Shown: positions 26,587 through 35,886, counted from the stretch's first letter. The stretch is DNA of 64,000 nt from an uncultured Muribaculaceae bacterium (GCA_910588245.1 CAJUQP010000006.1:61247-125246), one strand, 5' to 3'. Notes: generated by a model from the sequence alone, not told the origin. Translations and numbers: made by a program.

Positions 26587-27707
26587 ACCGGCAGAGCCAA
26601 TATCGGCATATCCCTCTCTAAAAGGATCTTATGGGGAATGCCGGGATTGAAAAGCCGGCTGAATATATTCTTTTTCTTATTAGGCACGATAAGCATCTCG
26701 AGCCCCTCTTTCCTTATATAGCCATCGAGTTCCTGACGGAATGTCTTCGAATGGAAGATCTCGCTCCGGAACACGGCCGCAGGATAATTGCCCGCGAAAT
26801 AATCGCGCAGGGCATCTACCTTCTCCTTTATGTGGCTTCCCGCACGGTCGTTGACCGGCACCAGCGTCACCTCCACCGCCGGATAGTCGAACATGCGCAT
26901 GAGCGTGTCGACCGACAGTATGTCGTGCTGGTCAAGATTGCAGAAATAAGCCACTTTCTTAAGCGACTCCACCGAGACAAGCTCCATATTCTCAGGCAAA
27001 GCCAGAACAGGCACCCGGCATGAATCGATCACCTCGGCAGTGACGCTACCCACGAGATCCTCCTCCTTGCGGTCCTTTCCCCGGGTGGCCATAACCACAA
27101 GGGCCGGACGCGTCATGCGGCAATATTCCAGGATAGTCTCCTCAGGAATGCCCTCGTTGAGAAGGGTGGAATAGGCTATGTCGGGAAGCACGCCGTCCTT
27201 ACGGTCGGTGTCGAGGCGACGTTTGAAATCGCGCATCTGTCTCTCGCTCTCCGTGCGCAGTTCCTGGCCGGTCTGCATCTCGGCGATGCTGTCTGTCTCC
27301 GGAAAATCCACGGTAGTGTCGTAGGAGAGGGAGCCTGTGAAATATGGAGTGGCATAGGCATGCATCACCACGGGATGAAGGTTAAGCTTCCCGGCCAGTT
27401 CAAACCCGATCCGGCATGCGAGCATACTGTAGGAGGAGAAATCAACGGGGATGAGTATATTTCCCGATGTCCCCTCCATCTTCATCTCCAGCCTCGACGA
27501 GTAGAAATCTCCGCTTTCGGTGATCTTGAGGGCCAGGGCGAGGTCTTTCTCATTGATCTTTACCCTTACTCCGGATGCGATGTGCGTACCGGTGAGCACA
27601 AGACTCTCGAAGCGCACCTCTATCCCGTGCGACTCTAGTATTTTCCTAAGCGCCACCGCCCTTTCATAGGTGTGGATCGCAAGCGTGATGAATCTTTCTG
27701 TCGACAT
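26583..27707 (-). CDS. Universal stress protein with extra N-terminal domain
   Basis: 374 residues. The first 80 or so residues are a small ferredoxin-like domain (ITLAIHTYERAVALRKILESHGI) similar to the DUF2007 type. Two Usp folds follow: the first (about 85-240) begins NILIPVDFSSYSMLACR and has the nucleotide-loop motif VVMATRGKDRKEEDLVGSVTAEV. The second (about 250-374) is degenerate. Proteins of this class act in the cytosol in stress tolerance, and the first copy may bind ATP because the G-rich loop is largely kept. It is followed by mutS2 with a 4-base overlap. Confidence 0.82.
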   Translation of the reverse strand: MSTERFITLAIHTYERAVALRKILESHGIEVRFESLVLTGTHIASGVRVKINEKDLALALKITESGDFYSSRLEMKMEGTSGNILIPVDFSSYSMLACRIGFELAGKLNLHPVVMHAYATPYFTGSLSYDTTVDFPETDSIAEMQTGQELRTESERQMRDFKRRLDTDRKDGVLPDIAYSTLLNEGIPEETILEYCRMTRPALVVMATRGKDRKEEDLVGSVTAEVIDSCRVPVLALPENMELVSVESLKKVAYFCNLDQHDILSVDTLMRMFDYPAVEVTLVPVNDRAGSHIKEKVDALRDYFAGNYPAAVFRSEIFHSKTFRQELDGYIRKEGLEMLIVPNKKKNIFSRLFNPGIPHKILLERDMPILALPV

Positions 27708-27738
27708 TGTCTGATAGCTTTATCGGTAGATACCTCAA

Positions 27739-27765
27739 ACGGCGCCCCGGAGACCGGAACGCCGT
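27739..27765 (-). terminator. Possible terminator after the small DNA-binding gene
   Basis: ACGGCG/CGCCGT outer stem with an inner CCGG/CCGG stem. On the minus strand it is followed only by TTTGAGG, so support is modest. Confidence 0.4.
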
Positions 27766-27800
27766 GATGGAACGAATCAGTTCTCTTCTTTCAGAACAAC

Positions 27801-28064
27801 TCAGGCCTCGGCCTTGTTCTGCTCCTCAAGAATCTTGACAGCCATATCGTAGATAGTGGTGTCGTCGAGAACCACGAGACCTCCGTCCGGGCCCGGCTCT
27901 ATGTGCATGCCGACGTTTTTGCCAAACTGATAGTTGACGCCTCCGAAATAGTTGCGGACGGTCTGTACTGTGAGGTTCAGCTCGTCGGCGATGCGATGGG
28001 TGGAGCCGTCGGGCAAACTGTCTTTGAGTCTGCGAAGCTCGTTGAAGGTGATTGTCTTGCTCAT
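27801..28064 (-). CDS. Small helix-turn-helix DNA-binding protein
   Basis: 87 residues. The N-terminal half holds a helix-turn-helix (about 15-42; GSTHRIADELNLTVQTVRNYFGG), and the rest is a short acidic wing-like region (MHIEPGPDGGLVVLDDTTIYDMAVKIL). Proteins of this kind are widespread and conserved in Bacteroidales, but I know of no assigned function. It stands alone between the stress protein/mutS2 unit and the bat operon. The 230 bases upstream are AT-rich and contain a possible -7 element TATTTTTG on the minus strand (28202-28209). Confidence 0.7.
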   Translation of the reverse strand: MSKTITFNELRRLKDSLPDGSTHRIADELNLTVQTVRNYFGGVNYQFGKNVGMHIEPGPDGGLVVLDDTTIYDMAVKILEEQNKAEA

Positions 28065-28201
28065 AGCAGATGGTATTTTTTGAGGTTATACTTAAACGAT
28101 TGACTATAAGTAACCGTCGATTATTATTTTTTGTGTCCGGGCTTTGATTGCCTTTTCGATTGCTAATTTAGACATTATTTTGCAATCTACCAAGAAATAT
28201 G

Positions 28202-28209
28202 CAAAAATA
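28202..28209 (-). promoter_or_regulatory. Possible -7 element for the helix-turn-helix gene
   Basis: TATTTTTG on the minus strand, with no clear -33 partner. A 14-base palindrome ATGTTTTAAAACAT lies just beside it (28214-28227) and could be an autoregulatory site. Confidence 0.35.
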
Positions 28210-28295
28210 TGTTATGTTTTAAAACATATTCATGTTTTTATGACATTTTATGCCATTGCGCGGTGCATGCGGGAGAGGGAGATAAAGACGCGGAG

Positions 28296-29114
28296 TCATA
28301 CAACCGCCATATCGGAGGCGGCTACCCATCCGATATAGTCAGTGTTCATACGCACCTTATACCATGTGGTCTTTCCCTCCGCATCGACCTCTTCCGACAG
28401 AATCTGCACGACGGTGCCCTTCGTGAGAACACCTCCCTTGTTGGCGTCGGCATCCTTGCCGGGCTCCGTTAGCAGTGTCACCTTGAAGGCCGTCACTACT
28501 CCGGTATCATGCGAATCGGCGGCATTCGCGGCCATAAACGCAAATATGACAAACACAAGAGAGAACAGCAGCGACACCATTCCGCCGAAGAATCCTGTCT
28601 TCCGGAGAATGACTGTGCGCGAGAAGATATAGAGTGCGGCGGCCGCCACAAACACAATGAAAGCCACTGCCGCCCATACAGCCCATGTGTCGGACGAGAT
28701 ATCGTCGGCAAGAGCCCCTTTGACCGATTGGAAAAACGACGGCTCATCAGGCACGACCTTATAGCGTTTCCCTTTCTGCTCCGCCTTGTTGGCATCTTCC
28801 ACGCGGCTTTGAAGATAGTTTATATTGGCCTGTATCGTCTCATCTCCCGGAGCCAGCCGACGGGCCCGGAGCCAGGAGAGCATGGCGTTGCCGTAATCCC
28901 CGGTCTGGAAACAGGCGTTGCCGAGATTATAGAGAAGCGCCGCGGAAGTACCTTCCTCTTCGGCCACCCGTTGATAGAGTTCCACCGCGCTTTCATATTT
29001 TCCTGCCGCATAGGCCGAATCAGCCTCGGCCAGAATCCCCTGCGCGCCGGCTCCCTGTGAGAATAGACAGAAAGCGAACACAATGGCGATTATCTTACTT
29101 TTCATTCCCTTCAT
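28296..29114 (-). CDS. batE: BatE: TPR / transmembrane / SH3-like protein
   Basis: About 272 residues. A signal peptide (to GAGAQ) is followed by TPR repeats (about 30-110; AYAAGKYESAVELYQRVAEE, LLYNLGNACFQTGDYGNAML). Two transmembrane helices (about 145-210; WAVWAAVAFIVFVAAAALYIF, FFGGMVSLLFSLVFVIFAF) precede a C-terminal bacterial SH3-like domain (KGTVVQILSE, YIGWVAASDM). The start is ambiguous: ATG at 29114 or at 29105, both overlapping the end of batD. It is the last gene of the Bat operon, whose products are linked to aerotolerance in Bacteroides. The SH3 part may bind cell wall. Confidence 0.82.
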   Translation of the reverse strand: MKGMKSKIIAIVFAFCLFSQGAGAQGILAEADSAYAAGKYESAVELYQRVAEEEGTSAALLYNLGNACFQTGDYGNAMLSWLRARRLAPGDETIQANINYLQSRVEDANKAEQKGKRYKVVPDEPSFFQSVKGALADDISSDTWAVWAAVAFIVFVAAAALYIFSRTVILRKTGFFGGMVSLLFSLVFVIFAFMAANAADSHDTGVVTAFKVTLLTEPGKDADANKGGVLTKGTVVQILSEEVDAEGKTTWYKVRMNTDYIGWVAASDMAVV

Positions 29115-30945
29115 TTTTTTGTTGTTTGAATGAATCCTCAAGGCCTTTTATGACCTCGACACCCTCCTCATAGACTTTATCCATGCCGGTCTTCCCCTGC
29201 GAGGGAGCATATTTGGCAAACTCGCATTCGTCGATGAGGGCTATGGTGCGCGCTGTCACGTCGGCGCCGATGCCACGCGACTCCAGCGTCTGGCTCACAT
29301 TCTCTCTTGTCAGCTCCGATGTGGGCATCCTGAGCTTATCACCCAGATACCCCCAGAGCGCTGCCAGCATCTCATCGTAGAAATGATCCGCGTCGTTGCG
29401 GCGTATGCAGTCAGCGGCCTTACGCAGACGCATGCGCGCCATCTTGCTGGCTTTGCGGCTCTTCACTGCCAGCAGATCGGAATTGGCCTTGAGATATGCC
29501 CTGTAGTAGACAACAGCGCAAACAAGCAACAGGAGCGGGACAAGATAGAAGAGCCAGTAGCCCAACATGCGGACATAAGGGGTATGCTCGAAACTCAATC
29601 CGGAGGAAGACTTCATTAGCTCAGGATTGAATGTAAGCCGGCCGCGTGTCTGCGATTTCTCGGAACCTTTCCCTTTACCGACGTTGATCGTATAACCGTT
29701 GGCCCTGGAGGTCTCATATTTTCCTGTCTGCGGATCGAAATAGACGAGATCAACATCCGGGATGGTGAATGTGCCGGCCTCAAGGGGCATGAAGGAATAA
29801 TCGAACCGGGCCGTACCGCTGACGTTGGCACTTCCTACAGTGGCGTTCACCTCGGGAGTAGGGCTATACACCTCAAGCTGCGCCGGATACAACGCGTTGA
29901 GATCAGGAAGCTTCACATATTTCAGGTTACCGGTACCTGTGACGGTATAGACCACGGACGCAGCCTGGTTGCTCATGAATTTCTGCGACGGGAGAGTGGA
30001 TGTGATGGAGAAACGTCCCACGCCTCCCGAGAAATTAGCCGGCTGCGGCGTAGGCAACGGCTTGACGTTTATGCTGAGATCGTTGGGAGTGACATTGAGC
30101 TCGAGAGGCTTGGCCACCGACATATTGCCCCAGAAAGGATCATGATAGTATTCGCGCTCGTCGACACTCACGGTGTAGGTGTTGCCTATGACCTTGAGCT
30201 GACCCTGCATCTGAGGGAAGATGATATACCGTGCTATTATGGCCGTGGCATAGGTTTTGCCGCCATAAGTCTCATAATTGAGCGACGATGACACGTCTTT
30301 CGACTCCTCGACCACAAAGCCTTCGAATTTCGGGGCTGATGTCGCGCCGATAAACTTGATGGCATCATAAGTGGTGTAGAGCTTCACAGTATAGACAAGA
30401 GCCTCCTGCTCGTAGGCCGACGACTTGGAGACATCCGCCTTCAGGAAAAGATTTCCATCTCCTTTGCCGATGAATTTGGGGCCGTCGGCACTGTTATGGC
30501 GGTCCTGGCCGGAGGGTGCGGCGTTCTGTCCGGGCACGTTACGCTCAGGTTGTGCCGCCTTGCCTATCGCATATGACACCGTGTTGCTCTTCACGCCACC
30601 GACATCAACCGGACCGAAAGTATAACTTCCTTCGGTCTGGGCCCGCAGGGTCAGCGTATATGTGAACGTATAACTCTGCGTGGTCTTACCGTTGACGCTT
30701 GTGAAACTCGACGATTGACCCGTGCGGTCGAAATACAGCACCTTTGCCCCGGGCACTGAGGCGGGCTTCTGCGGGGCCGTCTCCGTGTTCGACACCTGAT
30801 AGGAGATATAGAAGATATCCCCTACGCCGATGACTCCCCTTCCTCTCCCGTTCTGAACGCTGAGGTGGACTGAGGCTCCCCATGCCGACACAGCGCCGAG
30901 AAGGAGCATCAGAAGCAATATTATATCTCTATTTTTCAATTTCAT
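29095..30945 (-). CDS. batD: BatD membrane protein (full length)
   Basis: 616 residues. A signal peptide (MKLKNRDIILLLMLLLGAVSAWG) is followed by three or so Ig-like beta domains (about 25-440) typical of BatD. One transmembrane helix lies near 465-490 (LGYWLFYLVPLLLLVCAVVYY), and a cytosolic helical tail runs about 495-616. BatD is part of the Bat membrane complex with VWA proteins BatA and BatB. Its end overlaps batE. A shorter BatD-like gene lies directly upstream. Confidence 0.88.
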   Translation of the reverse strand: MKLKNRDIILLLMLLLGAVSAWGASVHLSVQNGRGRGVIGVGDIFYISYQVSNTETAPQKPASVPGAKVLYFDRTGQSSSFTSVNGKTTQSYTFTYTLTLRAQTEGSYTFGPVDVGGVKSNTVSYAIGKAAQPERNVPGQNAAPSGQDRHNSADGPKFIGKGDGNLFLKADVSKSSAYEQEALVYTVKLYTTYDAIKFIGATSAPKFEGFVVEESKDVSSSLNYETYGGKTYATAIIARYIIFPQMQGQLKVIGNTYTVSVDEREYYHDPFWGNMSVAKPLELNVTPNDLSINVKPLPTPQPANFSGGVGRFSITSTLPSQKFMSNQAASVVYTVTGTGNLKYVKLPDLNALYPAQLEVYSPTPEVNATVGSANVSGTARFDYSFMPLEAGTFTIPDVDLVYFDPQTGKYETSRANGYTINVGKGKGSEKSQTRGRLTFNPELMKSSSGLSFEHTPYVRMLGYWLFYLVPLLLLVCAVVYYRAYLKANSDLLAVKSRKASKMARMRLRKAADCIRRNDADHFYDEMLAALWGYLGDKLRMPTSELTRENVSQTLESRGIGADVTARTIALIDECEFAKYAPSQGKTGMDKVYEEGVEVIKGLEDSFKQQKNEGNEK

Positions 30946-31026
30946 CTGTCTAAATTCAGTTTATACAGCTACCCGACTATAATTGTGTGGCACCTGATCC
31001 TGCCGACTTACTACCGCTTAACGATG

Positions 31027-31950
31027 TCATACATCGATAAATACCGGAGGCGCACCATCAGACGGCATTCCGTCGCCTACCGTGATACGGATCTCCGGGG
31101 CCGTGGCTGTGGAATAGGCTCCTTTCTCTACGTCGTAGTATATGAACTTTATGCCGTCGACCGTGTATGTCCCCTCTTTGTCAGGACACACCACACATTC
31201 AATCTCAATCTCCGAGCCGAGACGCCCGTCCTTCACATAATGTGAACGATTGTCGGTCATCGACTTGAATTTCAATCCTTCAGGCAGCATCTTCCTTATA
31301 TCGGGAAGGGATGCCCCGGTAAGGTCGCCATAGCCGACTATGTCTATCACCAGTTCGGCGTCTTCTCCGGCCCTCAGCTCCCCCTCAGGGAGATAGACCG
31401 AGACTTCAAACTCCCCCACGGCCCCTGAGAAAGCCTCAGGCCTATTCTTAAGTGGGAGAGCCGCAGCCCTGACAGTAAGATCAGGAGCTTTAAGGTCGAG
31501 GGTTTCCAACTGGTTTCTTACCATAGGCCCCCAGAATGGATCATCCACCTTTACACGATGTCCAAGCCCGAGCCGGTATTCTCCACCCGAAAGGGTATAT
31601 TTCCCTTTCCGGTTGACTCCGAGGAAATATCTGTCGATCACCGCCGTGAAATATTTCCGGCCGTCGACGGTAACTTCCGAGAGCTGTGAGTCGGGCGATG
31701 ACTGGGTGTAAGGGAGCGGTGCGAGACCTGGTTCTCTCAGCATCTCCAGTCCGGCCACATTCGGATCAGGGGAATAAAGCACAACCTCATATATCAGACG
31801 CTCCCCTTCCACGACATTACGCCTATCGACACGTGTCTCCAGAAACGGCATGTCGCGTTTTTCCCTGCCATGGGCAAGAGGCGTGGCCACAGCCGTCAGG
31901 ATGAGCAGAAGTATCGCCGTGCAAATATCAGGAAGCCGTCTCATATACAT
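31027..31950 (-). CDS. Second, short BatD-like protein without membrane anchor
   Basis: 307 residues from the ATG at 31950, which overlaps the batC stop (TGATG). It has a signal peptide (to about residue 28) and two Ig-like domains that match the first half of BatD: DPFWGPMVRNQLETLDL against DPFWGNMSVAKPLELNV, and similar LPDIRKMLPEGLKF and YTVDGIKFIYYD blocks. The third domain, transmembrane helix and cytosolic tail of the neighbour are absent. It ends cleanly with no sign of a frameshift. It is probably a tandem-duplication product that became a periplasmic BatD variant. Confidence 0.82.
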   Translation of the reverse strand: MYMRRLPDICTAILLLILTAVATPLAHGREKRDMPFLETRVDRRNVVEGERLIYEVVLYSPDPNVAGLEMLREPGLAPLPYTQSSPDSQLSEVTVDGRKYFTAVIDRYFLGVNRKGKYTLSGGEYRLGLGHRVKVDDPFWGPMVRNQLETLDLKAPDLTVRAAALPLKNRPEAFSGAVGEFEVSVYLPEGELRAGEDAELVIDIVGYGDLTGASLPDIRKMLPEGLKFKSMTDNRSHYVKDGRLGSEIEIECVVCPDKEGTYTVDGIKFIYYDVEKGAYSTATAPEIRITVGDGMPSDGAPPVFIDV

Positions 31951-32744
31951 CACCAGTTTTTCCTCGACCTGTTCTGGCCTTTGGTTTTATCGCCCTGGCT
32001 GCCGTTACCGACACGCGCGCGGGTCTGATTCTCCTTATTCTCCATCGCTTTCAGGATCTGGTCGGCAGTCTGCTGGTTGATGTCCTGAGGCTGCTGTTGC
32101 TGATTCTTGTTCTGCTGCTGATCCTGATTCTGGTCCTTGTTCTGATCCTGGTCTTTGTTCTGGTTCTGATCCTTGTTCTGGTCCTTGTTCTGATCCTGAT
32201 TCTGATCTTTGTTCTGATCCTGGTTCTTGTCTTTGTCCTGATTCTGATTCTGCATCTTGAGCTGCGTGATCCTCAGGTTTCGCTTGGCGGCGGCATCATC
32301 GGGATTCAGGCGCAGGGCCTGCTTGTAATAGTCAAGAGCCTGCGGATAGCCCTCAGAGTTGAAACAGACGTTGCCGAGATTATAATTGGCCTTCGCAGCG
32401 AGATCAGGCTTCTGGCTACCCAACTTGGAGACCATCTCCATCGACTCGCATCCCTTCTTGAGCATATCCTTGGCCGTCTGGGTGGTGTCGGAAGGATTCG
32501 AGCCAAGGCGGATCTGTGAAAGCCCGAGATTGTAGCGCGCCACGGCCGAATTGGGATTCATCTTCAGAGCCTCCTGATATTTGAGCATGGCGGCACGATA
32601 GCGGCCGTCATTATAGAGCTTGTTGCCCGCGGTAATGGCATTCCTCTCCTTCCTGTTTGACTCCACTTTCTCTGCATGGATGTCAAGACATAACAGGGGG
32701 AGAGCGAAGAGCGCCGCGATCAATATTACTATATATCTTTTCAT
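31950..32744 (-). CDS. batC: BatC: TPR protein with a long Q/N/D/K tail
   Basis: 264 residues. A signal peptide (to about 24) and three TPR motifs (about 35-150; AAMLKYQEALKMNPNSAVARY, ALDYYKQALRLNPDDAA) are followed by a low-complexity tract of about 65 residues built of the letters Q, N, D and K (about 160-222). A short tail with RARVGNGSQG ends the protein. TPR part and position between batB and batD define it as BatC. The start overlaps the batB stop (ATGA). Confidence 0.88.
   Translation of the reverse strand: MKRYIVILIAALFALPLLCLDIHAEKVESNRKERNAITAGNKLYNDGRYRAAMLKYQEALKMNPNSAVARYNLGLSQIRLGSNPSDTTQTAKDMLKKGCESMEMVSKLGSQKPDLAAKANYNLGNVCFNSEGYPQALDYYKQALRLNPDDAAAKRNLRITQLKMQNQNQDKDKNQDQNKDQNQDQNKDQNKDQNQNKDQDQNKDQNQDQQQNKNQQQQPQDINQQTADQILKAMENKENQTRARVGNGSQGDKTKGQNRSRKNW
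32088..32262 (-). repeat. Low-complexity coding repeat in batC
   Basis: Imperfect 6- to 18-base repeat units (variants of AACAAGGATCAG on the minus strand) encode NQDQNKDQ-type residues. Such tracts can expand or contract by slippage, since unit lengths are multiples of three. Confidence 0.75.
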
Positions 32745-33790
32745 CTCTTATCCTCTTTCTTGAAAAATGTGATTCTGTCGAGCCAGGCTATCTTTCTGTC
32801 GAGTATGAATATATCCAGGATCAGCAAAGCCAGGGCAATCCAGGCGAAGATTCCGAAGAGCTCGTCGTGGATTGCGGAGAAACTTGACTCGAGAGCGGTT
32901 TTTTTCACGGTGTCAAGCTGCTTGTCAAGTTCGTTGAGCGCGTCGTTGTTCGAAGCGTTGACATAGATTCCTTTTCCGGCAGAGGCGATCTCCGTGGCCA
33001 GATCCTCATTGAGGGCGGTACGCACAGGCTCTCCGGTCTCCGGATTGATAAGGAACCCGCCACCTTTCACAGGAATAGGCACCGGTACAGTCGAGCCAAG
33101 GCCGACCACGTCAAGCTGTATGCCGTTCTTGGCCGCGTTGACCGCGGCATCCATCACGCTCTGCTGATCCTCGAGTTCCTCGGCATCGGTGATAAGGATT
33201 ATAGCCTTGCCGATCTTCTTGTCCTCGCTGAACGACTTGGTGGCAAGATCTATGGCAGCCGCTATATTGGTGCCCTGGTTCTTTATCTGATAGGGATCGA
33301 TGGAGTTGAGAAACATCTTTGCCGATACGTAGTCGCTCGTCACCGGGATCAGAGTATATGCATCGCCCGCATACACGATGAGGCCGACACGGTCGTTGTC
33401 AAGCCTGTTGATAAGCTTCTCGAGCACGAGTTTGGCAGTGCGCATACGGTCGATACCCTTCTCCTCTCCGGTGGAGGAAGCAAGCATCGAGTTGCTGGCA
33501 TCGACAGCGATCACCACCTCAATGCCCTCCTTTACGGTCTTCTCATCTTTCACCCCCCCCCACGGGCGAGCGAAAGCAATGATGATAAGAGCCAGCGTAA
33601 GCATCTGGAGGGTGATCTTTATCGGCGGTTTATAGGGCGACACCTCCGGCATCAGAGGCGTCAGTATCTTCGGATTGCCAAACTTGCGCAGATTCCTGCC
33701 TCTGGCATAACGCGCCCAGGCATAGAGAGCCACGAACGCCGGCACAAGCAGGAGCAGCATCAGAAGTTTGGGATATGCAAAACTGAACAT
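32741..33790 (-). CDS. batB: BatB: VWA-domain membrane protein
   Basis: 349 residues. An N-terminal transmembrane helix (about 8-28) and a second one (about 58-75) are followed by a von Willebrand A domain (about 90-290) with an intact metal site: DASNSM (DxSxS), the threonine in NQGTNIAAA, and ITDAEE. A last transmembrane helix is at about 318-338 (FGIFAWIALALLILDIFIL). BatA and BatB are paralogous VWA partners in the inner membrane with the domain outside. The ending overlaps batC. Confidence 0.9.
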   Translation of the reverse strand: MFSFAYPKLLMLLLLVPAFVALYAWARYARGRNLRKFGNPKILTPLMPEVSPYKPPIKITLQMLTLALIIIAFARPWGGVKDEKTVKEGIEVVIAVDASNSMLASSTGEEKGIDRMRTAKLVLEKLINRLDNDRVGLIVYAGDAYTLIPVTSDYVSAKMFLNSIDPYQIKNQGTNIAAAIDLATKSFSEDKKIGKAIILITDAEELEDQQSVMDAAVNAAKNGIQLDVVGLGSTVPVPIPVKGGGFLINPETGEPVRTALNEDLATEIASAGKGIYVNASNNDALNELDKQLDTVKKTALESSFSAIHDELFGIFAWIALALLILDIFILDRKIAWLDRITFFKKEDKR

Positions 33791-33837
33791 TGCGTATATC
33801 TTTTATGGTTCACAGCATTTCTGTGGCGCACCGGGCG

Positions 33838-34815
33838 TCACGGTATTCGTCTGAGCACAGTGTAGCGGAGCAGCAACGCCGCGCAGAAAGCGCAAAGCGA
33901 AAGCATGATCCACGGCATGAAATCCTCGTCGGTGAGGGTGAAGCGGTCTACGTCGAGCACCGTCTTCTCAAGAGTGTCAATCTCGTTGAAGACATCGTTG
34001 AGCATCCTTTCGTCGGTGGCCCTGAAATATTTGCCTCCGGTGAGAGATGATATCTGCTTTAACGACTGCTCATCAATCTTGGTCTCCATCGTGACTGAAG
34101 AGAATCCATAAGGATCAGTCACCTGGATAGTGCCGTTGGTGCCCACTCCGATGGTATAAACCTTTATCCCCTTCTGCTTCGCGATCTGAGCCGCTGTCGA
34201 AGGAGGCACGTCGCCGGCATTGTTGGTGCCGTCGGTCAGAAGGATGATGCTCTTAGACCTCGCCTTACCCGAGGCTATCCTGTTGATGGCGCTCGTCAGA
34301 CCGTCGCCGATGGCTGTACCGTCGTTAAGATCCCCCATCTCTACCTCCTTGATGGCGTTGATAAGGGCGGCGCGGTCGTTGGTCAGCGGCATAAGCGACA
34401 GACTCTCGCCGGCAAACACCACAAGGCCCATATTGTCGTTGTCGCGCATATTCACGAATTTCATGGCCACATCCTTGGCGGCCGCAAAACGTGAGGGATC
34501 AAAATCACGCGCAGACATACTGCCGGAGATATCGAGGGCGAGCACGATATCGGTTCCCTCTATTCTCGAGGTGCGCATATGGTCGTGGGTCTGGGGGCGG
34601 CAGAGCGCCACTATGAGACCGCCGATGGCCACCAGCTGGAGCGCGAAGCATACATGCATGGCCACGACTTTCCACGATGTGGGAAGCTTGGCAAGGCTCT
34701 CGGTGGTGGATATCCCGATCGACGGGTTCGAATTGCGGTGTTTCCACACATACCAGGCGATCAAGGGAATGAAAACCAAGAATAGCCATAGCAGGCCGGG
34801 ATATTTGAGCATCAT
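33838..34815 (-). CDS. batA: BatA: VWA-domain membrane protein
   Basis: 325 residues, with the same plan as BatB. Two N-terminal transmembrane helices, then a VWA domain (about 90-280) with an intact metal site (LALDISGSMSARDF, DGTAIGDGL, LLTDGTNNAGD), and a final transmembrane helix (about 300-320; MLSLCAFCAALLLRYTV). The start overlaps the stop of the upstream DUF4381-like gene. It is likely translationally coupled in the leftward operon. Confidence 0.9.
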   Translation of the reverse strand: MMLKYPGLLWLFLVFIPLIAWYVWKHRNSNPSIGISTTESLAKLPTSWKVVAMHVCFALQLVAIGGLIVALCRPQTHDHMRTSRIEGTDIVLALDISGSMSARDFDPSRFAAAKDVAMKFVNMRDNDNMGLVVFAGESLSLMPLTNDRAALINAIKEVEMGDLNDGTAIGDGLTSAINRIASGKARSKSIILLTDGTNNAGDVPPSTAAQIAKQKGIKVYTIGVGTNGTIQVTDPYGFSSVTMETKIDEQSLKQISSLTGGKYFRATDERMLNDVFNEIDTLEKTVLDVDRFTLTDEDFMPWIMLSLCAFCAALLLRYTVLRRIP

Positions 34816-35855
34816 GACTCACCCCCTTTCTCCACGACCGGAGTCCCGGCCTTATCTTTTTTAGCAACCTTATCCGGATTATCTCCGTCAGCCTCCTCCT
34901 CCGCAACGGGCACAGGTTTCGTCTCCTCCACAAACCTCACGGCATTGTCAAAGGCCGCTATATTATCGGCCGGCAACGGACGGACCTTGGCGAACTTCAC
35001 GAAATCAGCCACATGCAGGATCTGACGCACATAGTCGCGTTTGTCTTTCACATCGCTGTCATAAAGTCGGTCCATGATCTCGCGCGAGGTCATCTCCATA
35101 GCGTTTATGCCGAAACGACGGTCGAGATATACCCGGAGTATATCCGTGAGACGTGTGAAGTATTCTTTCTCCATACCCTGCTCCCAGAGCTTCCTGGCCT
35201 TCAGGTCGCGCAGGTCGGTCATAGCTGTCTCATAGGGCGACGGCTCAGGCTTCTTCCTGAGCACCGTGCCCTCCTTCCTGTACCTGCGCATCGCCCAAAT
35301 GAACGCACCGGCGGCAAGAATCACGATAAGTATGATCCACCAGAAATCGGCGAGCCAGTCGGGCACGAAATCGAGGAACTGTTTCCCCTCCGGTTCCGAG
35401 ACAGGAGCGAAACCCGCTATGGGATCGTCGGCTGTGACCTTAATCGGCACCACATTAAGGGTAAGCGCATTCGAACGGGCAGAATCGCTTTCGGAGACAT
35501 ACACGAACTGAGGAAGACGGTATGTGCCCGAATCAAAAGCCTGCAGAGGCACCCTGTAGTTGATCTGGATCCTTCCGGAACCGAGCTCGACCGTGTCAGC
35601 CTTATACGAAGAGCGCAGCTCAATGCTGTCGCCACAGATACCGACATATCCGCGGGCGGGATCCACATTGCGGAACATCGGAAAACCTCCCGGCTTACCT
35701 TTGTCCTGCACCACCTCCAGACCGAGGGTGGTCATGCTTCCCATCAGCAGATTGACGGAATCGAGCTTGGCCGTGACCGTCACCTTCGCCTGGCCGGCGA
35801 TGGCCAGACATAGGCATATCAACGTCAATATTATCGGTTTTAATCTCTGACTCAT
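34812..35855 (-). CDS. Bat-operon membrane protein, DUF4381-like
   Basis: 347 residues. A signal peptide (to about 23) is followed by a beta-rich periplasmic domain (about 25-165). A transmembrane helix at about 172-192 (FWWIILIVILAAGAFIWAM) leads to a cytosolic helical domain (about 200-305; YFTRLTDILRVYLDRRFGINA, MTSREIMDRLYD) and a charged tail. It is the usual protein between DUF58 and BatA in these operons. Its exact role is not known; it probably links the cytosolic MoxR ATPase to the VWA proteins. Confidence 0.8.
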   Translation of the reverse strand: MSQRLKPIILTLICLCLAIAGQAKVTVTAKLDSVNLLMGSMTTLGLEVVQDKGKPGGFPMFRNVDPARGYVGICGDSIELRSSYKADTVELGSGRIQINYRVPLQAFDSGTYRLPQFVYVSESDSARSNALTLNVVPIKVTADDPIAGFAPVSEPEGKQFLDFVPDWLADFWWIILIVILAAGAFIWAMRRYRKEGTVLRKKPEPSPYETAMTDLRDLKARKLWEQGMEKEYFTRLTDILRVYLDRRFGINAMEMTSREIMDRLYDSDVKDKRDYVRQILHVADFVKFAKVRPLPADNIAAFDNAVRFVEETKPVPVAEEEADGDNPDKVAKKDKAGTPVVEKGGES

Positions 35856-35886
35856 TGTCTGTCTTTACTTATTTATTCTGCATGGG

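Noticed and set aside
32088..32262. Repeat tract considered as a CRISPR array
   Set aside because: Units are short, contiguous and in frame, with no unique spacers. No cas genes are in the window.
32097..32519. A very hydrophobic plus-strand frame that would look like a membrane protein (repeated L, V and I)
   Set aside because: It is the antisense shadow of the batC Q/N/D/K repeat. The regular composition comes from the repeat units, and batC is well supported on the other strand.
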